Assembly: GCA_027366195.1 (NCBI GenBank) | Contig: DAHXKW010000051.1 | Location: forward strand, 1-7,382 | Source: Alphaproteobacteria bacterium | GTDB taxonomy: Bacteria > Pseudomonadota > Alphaproteobacteria > G02398745 > G023898745 | DNA: 7,382 bases | Direction: 5' to 3' | Shown: one piece after another, positions 1-5,490 of the stretch | How the letters are laid out: the number at the start of each line of letters is the position of its first letter | Position numbering within the stretch: the stretch's first letter is position 1 | Position numbers and translations under genes: made by a program | Notes under the pieces: generated by a model | Told to the model about the DNA's origin: nothing | Databases searched by the model: none | The model's input: only the letters and a program-made list of their open reading frames with translations

Positions 1-1
1 C

Positions 2-100
2 TCAGAAAAGGCTGTCAAGGAAAAAGGGCTGCTAAAACTGGAAGGGAAAGAATATCGCGTGCGGGATGGTGATATCATCTACTTTAGATTTAATGTGTGA
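2..100 (+). CDS. ychF: Redox-regulated ATPase/GTPase YchF, C-terminal fragment
   Basis: Only the last 32 codons and the stop (TGA 98-100) are inside the window; the gene begins upstream. The visible residues end in DGDIIYFRFNV, which matches the very conserved end of the YchF/Ola1 family (typically DGDVMHFRFNV), the tail of its TGS-like domain. YchF is a universally conserved P-loop Obg-family nucleotide hydrolase that prefers ATP and associates with ribosomes and stress responses. The catalytic G domain is not visible. The next gene, rpsF, begins 68 bases downstream in the same direction, and no strong promoter is evident between them, so co-transcription is possible. The assignment rests on the tail alone but that tail is distinctive. 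Confidence 0.85.
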   Translation, partial: SEKAVKEKGLLKLEGKEYRVRDGDIIYFRFNV

Positions 101-168
101 TTTGTTGTTTAACGATTGCCTTGTATGAAAACAATCATTAACTAATCTTTGAATGGAGAAAAATCATT

Positions 169-546
169 ATGTCAGCTTTCTATGAATGTGTTTTGCTTTT
201 AAAGTCACAATTGACCGATGAAGAGTCCGCAGCGACTGTTTCCCGCTTTACGAATCTCATTGAGTCCAAGTCCGGTACTGTGCATCATATTCAGAAAATG
301 GGCCGTAAAAGGATGGCATATGAATTGAATAAGGAAAAGCGAGCAGAGTACGTCGTCCTGTATCTGGAGTTGCAGAATCCTTCAGATATCGCAGAACTTG
401 ACCGACAGGCTCGTATCGATGAACGTGTTGTGAAGAGTATGATTGTTCGAAAAGAGAAACTGAACTTTCCAAAATCGGACTCATCCCAAGAGGAGAGTCT
501 CTCTGATCAAGATGATTCTGCCATCCTTGAAGGAGATGCTCATTGA
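169..546 (+). CDS. rpsF: 30S ribosomal protein S6
   Basis: This 125-residue protein has the S6 fold sequence throughout: YECVLLLK at residues 5-12 (first beta strand), the GRKRMAYELNKEKRAEYVVLYLEL segment around 45-68, and the ID-RVVKSMIVRKE segment at 84-96. S6 binds S18 and sits on the platform of the small subunit next to 16S rRNA. After about residue 97 the protein continues in a tail rich in Ser, Asp and Glu, similar to the acidic extensions of many S6 proteins (E. coli S6 is glutamylated at its own tail, but no such modification can be inferred here). The start ATG has GGAG at 155-158, 10 bases upstream. The stop overlaps the ssb start, and ssb then rpsR follow, the classic S6-SSB-S18 order. 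Confidence 0.97.
   Translation: MSAFYECVLLLKSQLTDEESAATVSRFTNLIESKSGTVHHIQKMGRKRMAYELNKEKRAEYVVLYLELQNPSDIAELDRQARIDERVVKSMIVRKEKLNFPKSDSSQEESLSDQDDSAILEGDAH
530..535 (+). promoter_or_regulatory. Ribosome binding site for ssb, inside rpsF
   Basis: AAGGAG lies within the last codons of rpsF, 7 bases before the TTG at 543. It fixes the ssb start at that TTG and indicates that ssb is translated in close coupling with S6. Confidence 0.8.
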
Positions 547-965
547 GCAATTTCAACAAAGTGATCTTGTTGGGAAATCTGACAAGAGATCCTGAAGTCA
601 GATTTACGAGGGAAGGTGCGCCAGTTGCAAGTTTTACCCTTGCTATTAATAGCAATCGGTCTCGCCAGGAAGGTGACTCCAAGGATGATGTTTCATACAT
701 AGATCTGGTTGCTTTTGGAAAACAGGCTGATCTTGTAAAGAACTACTTGGAGAAGGGTGCACCTTTGTTAGTGGAAGGCCGCCTGCAACAGAGAAGGTGG
801 GAGCAGGAAGGTCAAAAAAGAAGTAAGGTTGAGGTAGTTGTTCAATCGATAACCTTTATGGGTGGATCAAAAAAATCAAACCAATCAGGATCTGCTTCCT
901 TCCCTCAAGATGAAGATCAAGGTTTTGGTGGGTATTCCTCTAATGAAAGTGATGTTCCTTTTTGA
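543..965 (+). CDS. ssb: Single-stranded DNA-binding protein
   Basis: This 140-residue protein has a typical bacterial SSB OB fold at about residues 1-107: FNKVILLGNLTRDPEVRFT at the start, then VASFTLAIN, the YIDLVAFGKQADLVKNYLEKG segment and LLVEGRLQQRRWEQEGQKRS. A Gly/Ser/Gln-rich linker follows and the protein ends in ESDVPF, the acidic tip that docks SSB partner proteins (consensus DDDIPF). It coats single-stranded DNA in replication, recombination and repair as a homotetramer. The start is a TTG whose last two bases belong to the rpsF TGA stop, supported by AAGGAG 7 bases upstream and by the conserved SNFNKVILLGNL beginning. Its place between S6 and S18 is the usual one. The Val in the tip (DVPF rather than DIPF) is a conservative variant. 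Confidence 0.97.
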   Translation: MSNFNKVILLGNLTRDPEVRFTREGAPVASFTLAINSNRSRQEGDSKDDVSYIDLVAFGKQADLVKNYLEKGAPLLVEGRLQQRRWEQEGQKRSKVEVVVQSITFMGGSKKSNQSGSASFPQDEDQGFGGYSSNESDVPF

Positions 966-1032
966 TATTCGGGGACAGAGCTGACGTAGTATTCATCGTT
1001 TTAATTTTGCCAACATTTTAAGGAGATCTATT

Positions 1033-1263
1033 ATGGCAATGCCAGCACGTTCCTATACAAGAAAAAAAGTATGCCGATTTTGCACCGAAAAGTTGGGAAT
1101 TGATTACAAGGATGTCAATAACATCAAGAGCTTCCTGACCGAAAGAGGGAAGATCATACCGCGTCGTCTTTCTGGTACATGTGCTTTACATCAGCGCCAT
1201 CTTGCTGCTGCAATAAAGCAAGGAAGAAATGTCGCATTTTTTGCTTTTTCTGAGGAAAAATAA
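1033..1263 (+). CDS. rpsR: 30S ribosomal protein S18 (cysteine-type)
   Basis: This 76-residue protein matches S18: a basic N-terminus, then IDYKDVNNIKSFLTERGKIIPRRLSGTCALHQRHLAAAIKQGRNVAFFAF. S18 pairs with S6 on the 30S platform. Cys14-x-x-Cys17 and Cys50-x-x-His53 form a possible zinc site, so this is the metal-binding type; many bacterial S18 proteins have lost these residues. The first ATG is preferred to the one two codons later because AAGGAG at 1020-1025 is 7 bases from it. The gene lies 67 bases after ssb. rplI (L9), which commonly follows, is absent; a DUF2232 membrane protein comes next. Confidence 0.97.
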   Translation: MAMPARSYTRKKVCRFCTEKLGIDYKDVNNIKSFLTERGKIIPRRLSGTCALHQRHLAAAIKQGRNVAFFAFSEEK

Positions 1264-1322
1264 GCCTGAATACGAAATTTCCATTAGGAGCCCTGCTCCT
1301 GGCCGTCTCAACTTCATCTGCG

Positions 1323-2234
1323 TTGTTTTTGGGGGTCACCAATTACCCCCGAGTAGGGCTCTTTCTTGCCCTATTCTCGGGAGTTCCTCTTGCACTTGCT
1401 CAGATATCTCATCACCGTCAGCAGTTAGGGCTGGGAGCGATGGTTTTGTCGGGTGCTCTTGTTGAAGTTCTAGCGCATAGTCCTCTGTGGCTAATTTTTT
1501 ATTTGGCTTGGGCGGGAATGTCGGGCGTATTGACGGGGGAGCTGATCCGGCGGCATTACCCGATCTCAAAGATCGTGGCAATGGTATCACTTCAGATTGC
1601 AGGATTTTCCTCTTTTATTATTTCTTTGGCTTATTTCAAAACTGCAGGGCATATCGTTCAAGTCCTTCAAAAAAGCTTTTCTGATTCCTTCCATCTGTTT
1701 TTGGCCAATTATCTGAAAAACTCTCCGACACCTATTTCTCCCTCGGACTTGATTTTAATTAAACAGATGGAGCCTCAGTTATTTCAATCTTTCTTGGCAA
1801 TTCTGCCTGGATTCCTTTTGTCAGGGATTGTTTTGACTGCATTTACTCAGGTATCTGTAGTTGATGAGTTTCTTTTGAAAAAGTCCCAGTTAACGAGTCG
1901 TAAAGGGATTTCGAAATGGTATTTGCCGGATCAGATGGTATTTGTGTTTATAATTGCGCTTGCTCTTTTGGCCATACCACATGATTTTTCCCGAACCTTG
2001 GGTATAAATATTTTGCTTGTCATTGGGACCATCTATATTGCACAAGGTGCCGGTGTTATTACTAGCTATACCAAATCCCGTTCATTCGGCCTTTGGTTTT
2101 GGATTGTAACGAGTGCTTTTATTCTCATTCAGCCGTTAATTCTTCTGATGCTATCAGTTGTTGGGATTCTAGATGTATGGTTAGATTTCCGTAAAATACG
2201 CCCTCCGAAAGAATCTACTAGCGAGACTGACTAA
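1323..2234 (+). CDS. DUF2232 (YybS-like) polytopic membrane protein
   Basis: A hydrophobic protein of about 303 residues with roughly eight predicted membrane segments. The C-terminal half carries what I know as the DUF2232/YybS pattern: W-LPD at 199-203, a hydrophobic helix, then LGINILLVIGTIYIAQG at 226-242 and a final GILDVWLDFRK at 281-291. Molecular function of this family is not established; such genes are frequently found beside rpsR/rplI, as here. The start is uncertain. TTG at 1323 is the first standard start but has no ribosome site. The frame is open from 1254, and a CTG at 1266 would give an N-terminus beginning NTKFPLGALLLAVS, with AGGA at 1253-1256 nine bases away; a further CTG at 1299 follows AGGAG (1286-1290). 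A CTG start is therefore plausible. The stop overlaps the rlpA start (TAATG). Confidence 0.8.
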   Translation: MFLGVTNYPRVGLFLALFSGVPLALAQISHHRQQLGLGAMVLSGALVEVLAHSPLWLIFYLAWAGMSGVLTGELIRRHYPISKIVAMVSLQIAGFSSFIISLAYFKTAGHIVQVLQKSFSDSFHLFLANYLKNSPTPISPSDLILIKQMEPQLFQSFLAILPGFLLSGIVLTAFTQVSVVDEFLLKKSQLTSRKGISKWYLPDQMVFVFIIALALLAIPHDFSRTLGINILLVIGTIYIAQGAGVITSYTKSRSFGLWFWIVTSAFILIQPLILLMLSVVGILDVWLDFRKIRPPKESTSETD

Positions 2235-2917
2235 TGAAGCTAAGATTCACTAAGAGCCTCATTGCCCTGACGGTGGCCTTCGTGTTTGGAGGGTGCAGTT
2301 CTTTTTTTGATACACATGCCCATTGGGGTTATCGGAGTAATTCATCAAGGATAGGGGGCTCTTCCGATCAGACATTCCCCCAGGTTGGGGTAGCGTCTTG
2401 GTATGGACCTACTTTTTATGGAAAGCCAACGGCGAGCGGAGATATCTTTAGGAAGAATGAGTTAACAGCTGCCCATAGAACATTACCGCTCGGCACAAGA
2501 GTTCGAGTACAAAATCTTAACAACAATAAACAGGTCGATGTTCTCATTAACGATAGAGGGCCTTTTGTCGAAGGAAGAATTATTGATCTCTCTTGGCTAG
2601 CTGCCAAAAAAATTGATATGCTGGGAAAAGGTACCGCTCCTGTTCGAATAACCCCATTGAATGGGGCAGCTTTCGCGCAAGAAATTCAACAAGCTAGTTA
2701 TGCGATACAAGTCGGCACTTTTACACACAAAAAAGATGCGATAACATTCATGAACCATCTTAAGGCGTATTCACATAGAAGAGTTGTGACAAGCTATTAC
2801 AGGGGCGGGCAGGTATATCGTATTAGGGTTGGTCTTTATCCAACACTTAATCTTGCGCATGCTGCAGCAAGTAAGCTAAGGAAAAGTCTCGGAGAGGCTT
2901 TTGTCGTTAAACTTTAA
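2234..2917 (+). CDS. rlpA: Septal ring lytic transglycosylase family lipoprotein RlpA
   Basis: A 227-residue secreted lipoprotein. Residues 1-20 are a signal peptide ending FGG before Cys21, a slightly unusual lipobox with Phe at -3. Residues 51-140 form the double-psi beta-barrel of RlpA: VGVASWYG, the TASGD-F...LTAAHRTLPLGT segment, and INDRGPFVEGRIIDLS. Residues about 155-227 are a SPOR domain (YAIQVGTF ... YRIRVGLY), which binds denuded glycan at the division septum. In the P. aeruginosa enzyme, E120, H131 and D157 are important for cleaving naked glycan strands. By spacing these correspond here to D70, H81 and D107, so the usual Glu is Asp; activity is uncertain. The start ATG overlaps the preceding stop, so translation is probably coupled. 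The small gene downstream follows after 21 bases. Confidence 0.93.
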   Translation: MKLRFTKSLIALTVAFVFGGCSSFFDTHAHWGYRSNSSRIGGSSDQTFPQVGVASWYGPTFYGKPTASGDIFRKNELTAAHRTLPLGTRVRVQNLNNNKQVDVLINDRGPFVEGRIIDLSWLAAKKIDMLGKGTAPVRITPLNGAAFAQEIQQASYAIQVGTFTHKKDAITFMNHLKAYSHRRVVTSYYRGGQVYRIRVGLYPTLNLAHAAASKLRKSLGEAFVVKL

Positions 2918-2923
2918 ACATTT

Positions 2924-2930
2924 AAAAGGA
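2924..2930 (+). promoter_or_regulatory. Ribosome binding site fixing the start at 2939
   Basis: AAAAGGA abuts an ATG at 2930 (overlapping it by one base), too close to serve it, but lies 8 bases before the second in-frame ATG at 2939, which is therefore the likely start. Confidence 0.6.
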
Positions 2931-2938
2931 TGAAAAAC

Positions 2939-3172
2939 ATGAGTGTTACTGAAAAGATTGAAGCAATAATCACAACATGTACTGAGAAGTCTGAAAAGCT
3001 TAAAAGCTTGAGAAAAGAAATCCTCCCAACCATTTCTCCTGAAGAAGTTCCCGGCAACTCCCGTTTGAAAAGGATTAAGAAAAAGCTTCGACGGAACTAT
3101 CAGAAAAAAGCCCAAGCCAAGTCAGTTTTGGCCACGCTAAACGGTGAGGTTAAAAAAGGGAAAAAGGAGTGA
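2939..3172 (+). CDS. Small basic hypothetical protein
   Basis: A 77-residue protein I do not recognise. It is almost wholly hydrophilic and strongly basic, with predicted helix at residues 4-28 (EKIEAIITTCTEKSEKLKSL) and a lysine/arginine-rich helix at 42-64 (RLKRIKKKLRRNYQKKAQAK), split by a Pro/Glu turn. It has no signal peptide or membrane segment, so it is probably cytoplasmic, and the charge would suit nucleic-acid binding, though this is only inference. An ATG three codons upstream (2930) is possible, but the ribosome site favours 2939. It lies 21 bases after rlpA, and its TGA overlaps the GTG of the next small gene, suggesting a coupled pair. Confidence reflects coding likelihood, not function. 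Confidence 0.7.
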   Translation: MSVTEKIEAIITTCTEKSEKLKSLRKEILPTISPEEVPGNSRLKRIKKKLRRNYQKKAQAKSVLATLNGEVKKGKKE

Positions 3173-3333
3173 ATTCACGCTGGGAATATCGGGTTGTTGG
3201 GGTCAGTCGGGAACAGGTCGAAAACCAACTGAACTTTGTCGGCAATGATGGGTGGGAACTGGTTCAAGTCATTGTTATGAATAACCCCGATATTCCATAC
3301 CAATGTATTTTTAAGAGACCCGAGCCAATTTAG
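3169..3333 (+). CDS. DUF4177-like small protein
   Basis: A 54-residue ORF that begins at a GTG sharing two bases with the preceding stop (GTGA). It has the shape of the DUF4177 family: WEYRVV at residues 5-10, a short helix, NDGWELVQVIV at 26-36, then PYQCIFKRP at 43-51, that is an N-terminal W-E-Y strand, a central GWELV strand and a final I-F-K-R strand. The family is small, widespread and of unknown function; this is likely a cytoplasmic alpha/beta domain. AAGGG at 3156-3160 is 8 bases upstream; the stronger AAGGAG at 3164-3169 overlaps the GTG and cannot serve it, and no other in-frame start lies close downstream. Overlap with the upstream gene suggests translational coupling. It is short enough for gene callers to miss. 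Confidence 0.75.
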   Translation: MNSRWEYRVVGVSREQVENQLNFVGNDGWELVQVIVMNNPDIPYQCIFKRPEPI

Positions 3334-3350
3334 TTTTTTCGCTTATTTTT

Positions 3351-3812
3351 CTAGTTTCCTGAGTTGTTTTCCTTGGTTCTGATAGATCGTATGGACGACT
3401 GGGCGTTAAGCAGCGTGTTTATCGCATCAGCGTTCATTGATTTTATTTCTGATTCTGCTTTTTCAAGATTGTTTTTAACTGAGTTTAAATCTTCCATATC
3501 TTTGTTTATTTTTTTTATTGAGTTTATGTCACCTAACGCAGACACAACTGCTTCATTAGCTTTCCCAAAATTTTTGTCAAGAAGATCCCTGGACGCAATT
3601 TCTATTGAGTTTTCTGTTAAGTGCAAGAGCAATGAGACTCTTATTTTTTTTACGGATTCCAAGGCTTTTTCTTTCCCATTGGAAACCCCTTTTGAAGTAA
3701 TTCCAATATTTTCTCCCAGTTGAGTAAACTGGTTGTCTTTTCCTTTTTTTTCAGCCAGAAGGTATCCTAGTCCAATAACAATAAAAATTAGAACGACAAT
3801 CAAAAACCTCAT
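3351..3812 (-). CDS. Single-pass membrane protein with helical tail, hypothetical
   Basis: A 153-residue protein I do not recognise. Residues 3-20 form one hydrophobic helix (FLIVVLIFIVIGLGYLLA) right at the N-terminus, followed by KKGKDNQ and then a largely hydrophilic body predicted to be almost all helix, with coiled-coil-like stretches at about 85-125 (NSIKKINKDMEDLNSVKNNLEKAESEIK). This fits an uncleaved signal anchor with a periplasmic helical bundle or coiled coil; no lipobox is present. The start ATG has GGAG 5 bases upstream on the minus strand, which together with the clean N-terminal anchor favours this strand over the overlapping plus-strand frame at 3364-3723. It converges on the DUF4177-like gene with 17 bases between them. 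No convincing promoter was found upstream. Confidence 0.72.
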   Translation of the reverse strand: MRFLIVVLIFIVIGLGYLLAEKKGKDNQFTQLGENIGITSKGVSNGKEKALESVKKIRVSLLLHLTENSIEIASRDLLDKNFGKANEAVVSALGDINSIKKINKDMEDLNSVKNNLEKAESEIKSMNADAINTLLNAQSSIRSIRTKENNSGN

Positions 3813-3983
3813 TTTATCTCCAATATGATCTGAGTGGATGAATTTTTTTATACTAAGTTGACATGAGTTGGTTGAGACTTCTTCAAAGGAAAAAGATGGA
3901 ATGGGTTAAGTACTGGATCTGACTCGTAAGACAAGATACACTCAATTTCTGTCCTTTTCTAATCGTAAGAATCGACTTGATTC

Positions 3984-4011
3984 TTTTCATTTCTTGTTGT
4001 GATTTTGTAAT
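3984..4011 (+). promoter_or_regulatory. Possible promoter of rimO
   Basis: TTTTCA at 3984-3989 and TGTAAT at 4006-4011, 16 bases apart, match four and five of six sigma-70 positions. A transcript would start near 4018, downstream of the ATG at 4010 and upstream of the GTG at 4061, which would make that GTG the first usable rimO start. Weak without experiment. Confidence 0.3.
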
Positions 4012-4047
4012 GAAACTTGAGTTGATAAATTGTTTAAACAATACTTT

Positions 4048-4055
4048 GAGTGAGG
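4048..4055 (+). promoter_or_regulatory. Ribosome binding site of rimO
   Basis: GAGTGAGG ends 5 bases before the GTG at 4061. No such site precedes the two upstream in-frame ATGs (3977 and 4010), so it decides the start in favour of 4061. Confidence 0.55.
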
Positions 4056-4060
4056 CTTTA

Positions 4061-5431
4061 GTGGATTCAAAAAATATTATAGAGAAGACTGTAAATATTG
4101 TCAGTCTCGGGTGTCCAAAAAACTTGGTTGATACTGAAAATATGATAAATGATCTTGAGTCGAGAGGCTACAAGATTATTCCTGATGCTGAAAAAGCTGA
4201 AATTATTTTAGTCAATACTTGTAGTTTTGTAACCGATGCTAGGAAGGAATCAATAGATACTCTTTTAGATTTATCTAGATATAAGGAAGAAGGGAACGCT
4301 AAGCTATTGGTTGGTACTGGGTGCTTGATTTCTCGCTATAAAGATACATTGCCGAACCTTCTTCCAGAGGTTGATGTAATGTTATCAACATTCGAGGAAT
4401 CACGTTTGGGAGAGCTTCTTGACGGGTTATCTCAACCCAACGTCAAAAAAAATAATACTACCGAGTTGATTATTCCCCAATCTATTCCTTTTAGGGAAAA
4501 GCGTCTCACTCCTAGACATAGGGCTTATGTAAAAATTTCTGAAGGATGTGATCACACTTGTACCTTTTGTTCTATTCCATTATCCAGAGGCCCTCAAATT
4601 AGTAGGAAGCCAGAGGATATTTTAAGTGAGATTACTCGCTTGGGAAACGAGGGTGTTGAAGAGATCACCCTGATTGCGCAAGATTTGACCCGATATGGTT
4701 CAGACCTTGGGTTGAAGGATGGCCTTGCTGACTTATTGTTAATGATCGATAGGTTAAATAAGGTTTCTTGGGTGAGACTTTTATATGCTTATCCAACACT
4801 TGTAACGGATCGCCTCCTAGATGTCATTAGGGATTCTCCTTCTATTGTTAAATATCTTGATATACCTTTACAACATGTCAATGGAGAGGTTCTCAGGAGG
4901 ATGGAACGTCCTGGAAATATAGACTCTAGCAGGCGACTTGTATCACGTATTCGGGAAAAAGTACCAGGTATTTCTTTAAGGACAACTTTTATTGTTGGGT
5001 TCCCGGGTGAAACTGATGAGGAGTTCCAAGAGTTGATGTCTTTCGTTAAATGGGCCAACTTTGACCATTTGGGTGTTTTTTCTTTTTCTAGGGAGGAAGG
5101 TACCCCATCTTATAACATGGACGGACAAATTCCTGCCAGAATAAAAAACCAGCGCAGGAATCAGGTGATGGCTCTCCAAAAGAAAATATCATTTGAAAAA
5201 AATAAGAGTTATGTGGGGAAAGTTGTTCCTGTTTTAATCGAAGGGCCTTCTGAGCAGTCCCCTCTGGTCCTTTCGGGGCGAATTGCGACAATGGCGCCTG
5301 ATTTGATTGATGGGGAAGTGCTTGTTTTGAGTGGTTCTGCTTCAGTTGGTGAAATTGTTGAATGTTGTATTACGAAAGCTCATCCTTACGACTTGGAAGC
5401 TTGGGAGATTTCCGTTCCTCCGATTGTTTAG
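4061..5431 (+). CDS. rimO: Ribosomal protein S12 methylthiotransferase RimO
   Basis: A radical-SAM enzyme that adds a methylthio group to the conserved aspartate of ribosomal protein S12 (D88/89 in E. coli numbering), using two Fe-S clusters. From the GTG start the protein has 456 residues, close to the family size (E. coli 441). The UPF0004 domain shows SLGCPKNLVDTE with Cys18, NTCSFV with Cys54 and GTGCL with Cys88; the radical-SAM triad Cys163-x3-Cys167-x2-Cys170 (SEGCDHTCTFC) follows, and the last ~65 residues form a TRAM domain. SLGCPKNLVD separates RimO from MiaB. The frame extends upstream to ATGs at 4010 and 3977, giving up to 28 extra residues (start MILFISCCDF), but neither has a ribosome site; the family's usual start lies just before KTVNIVSLGC. 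It is not next to rpsL here and converges on the following membrane gene. Confidence 0.95.
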   Translation: MDSKNIIEKTVNIVSLGCPKNLVDTENMINDLESRGYKIIPDAEKAEIILVNTCSFVTDARKESIDTLLDLSRYKEEGNAKLLVGTGCLISRYKDTLPNLLPEVDVMLSTFEESRLGELLDGLSQPNVKKNNTTELIIPQSIPFREKRLTPRHRAYVKISEGCDHTCTFCSIPLSRGPQISRKPEDILSEITRLGNEGVEEITLIAQDLTRYGSDLGLKDGLADLLLMIDRLNKVSWVRLLYAYPTLVTDRLLDVIRDSPSIVKYLDIPLQHVNGEVLRRMERPGNIDSSRRLVSRIREKVPGISLRTTFIVGFPGETDEEFQELMSFVKWANFDHLGVFSFSREEGTPSYNMDGQIPARIKNQRRNQVMALQKKISFEKNKSYVGKVVPVLIEGPSEQSPLVLSGRIATMAPDLIDGEVLVLSGSASVGEIVECCITKAHPYDLEAWEISVPPIV

Positions 5432-5490
5432 CGTTTGTATTGAGTTCGCTAAGTTATAAATTAACGCAATTTCCCGGATATATCAGGTGT

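Noticed and set aside
101..168. S6:S18 autoregulatory mRNA structure in the rpsF leader
   Set aside because: The short leader is AT-rich and lacks any GGG run; I could not draw the hairpin with CCG bulge expected of this element.
257..700. A 147-residue minus-strand frame across rpsF and ssb
   Set aside because: It is antisense to two well-identified conserved genes and has no recognisable family features.
3334..3350. T-rich stretch as a terminator between convergent genes
   Set aside because: There is a T run after the DUF4177-like stop but no GC-rich stem directly before it.
3364..3723. A 119-residue plus-strand frame opposite the small membrane protein
   Set aside because: The opposite frame is longer, starts with a clean membrane anchor and has GGAG five bases before its ATG; this one has no such support.
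3858..3863. Perfect TTGACA (-35 box) on the plus strand upstream of rimO
   Set aside because: No acceptable -10 box 16-18 bases downstream (CTTCAA there).
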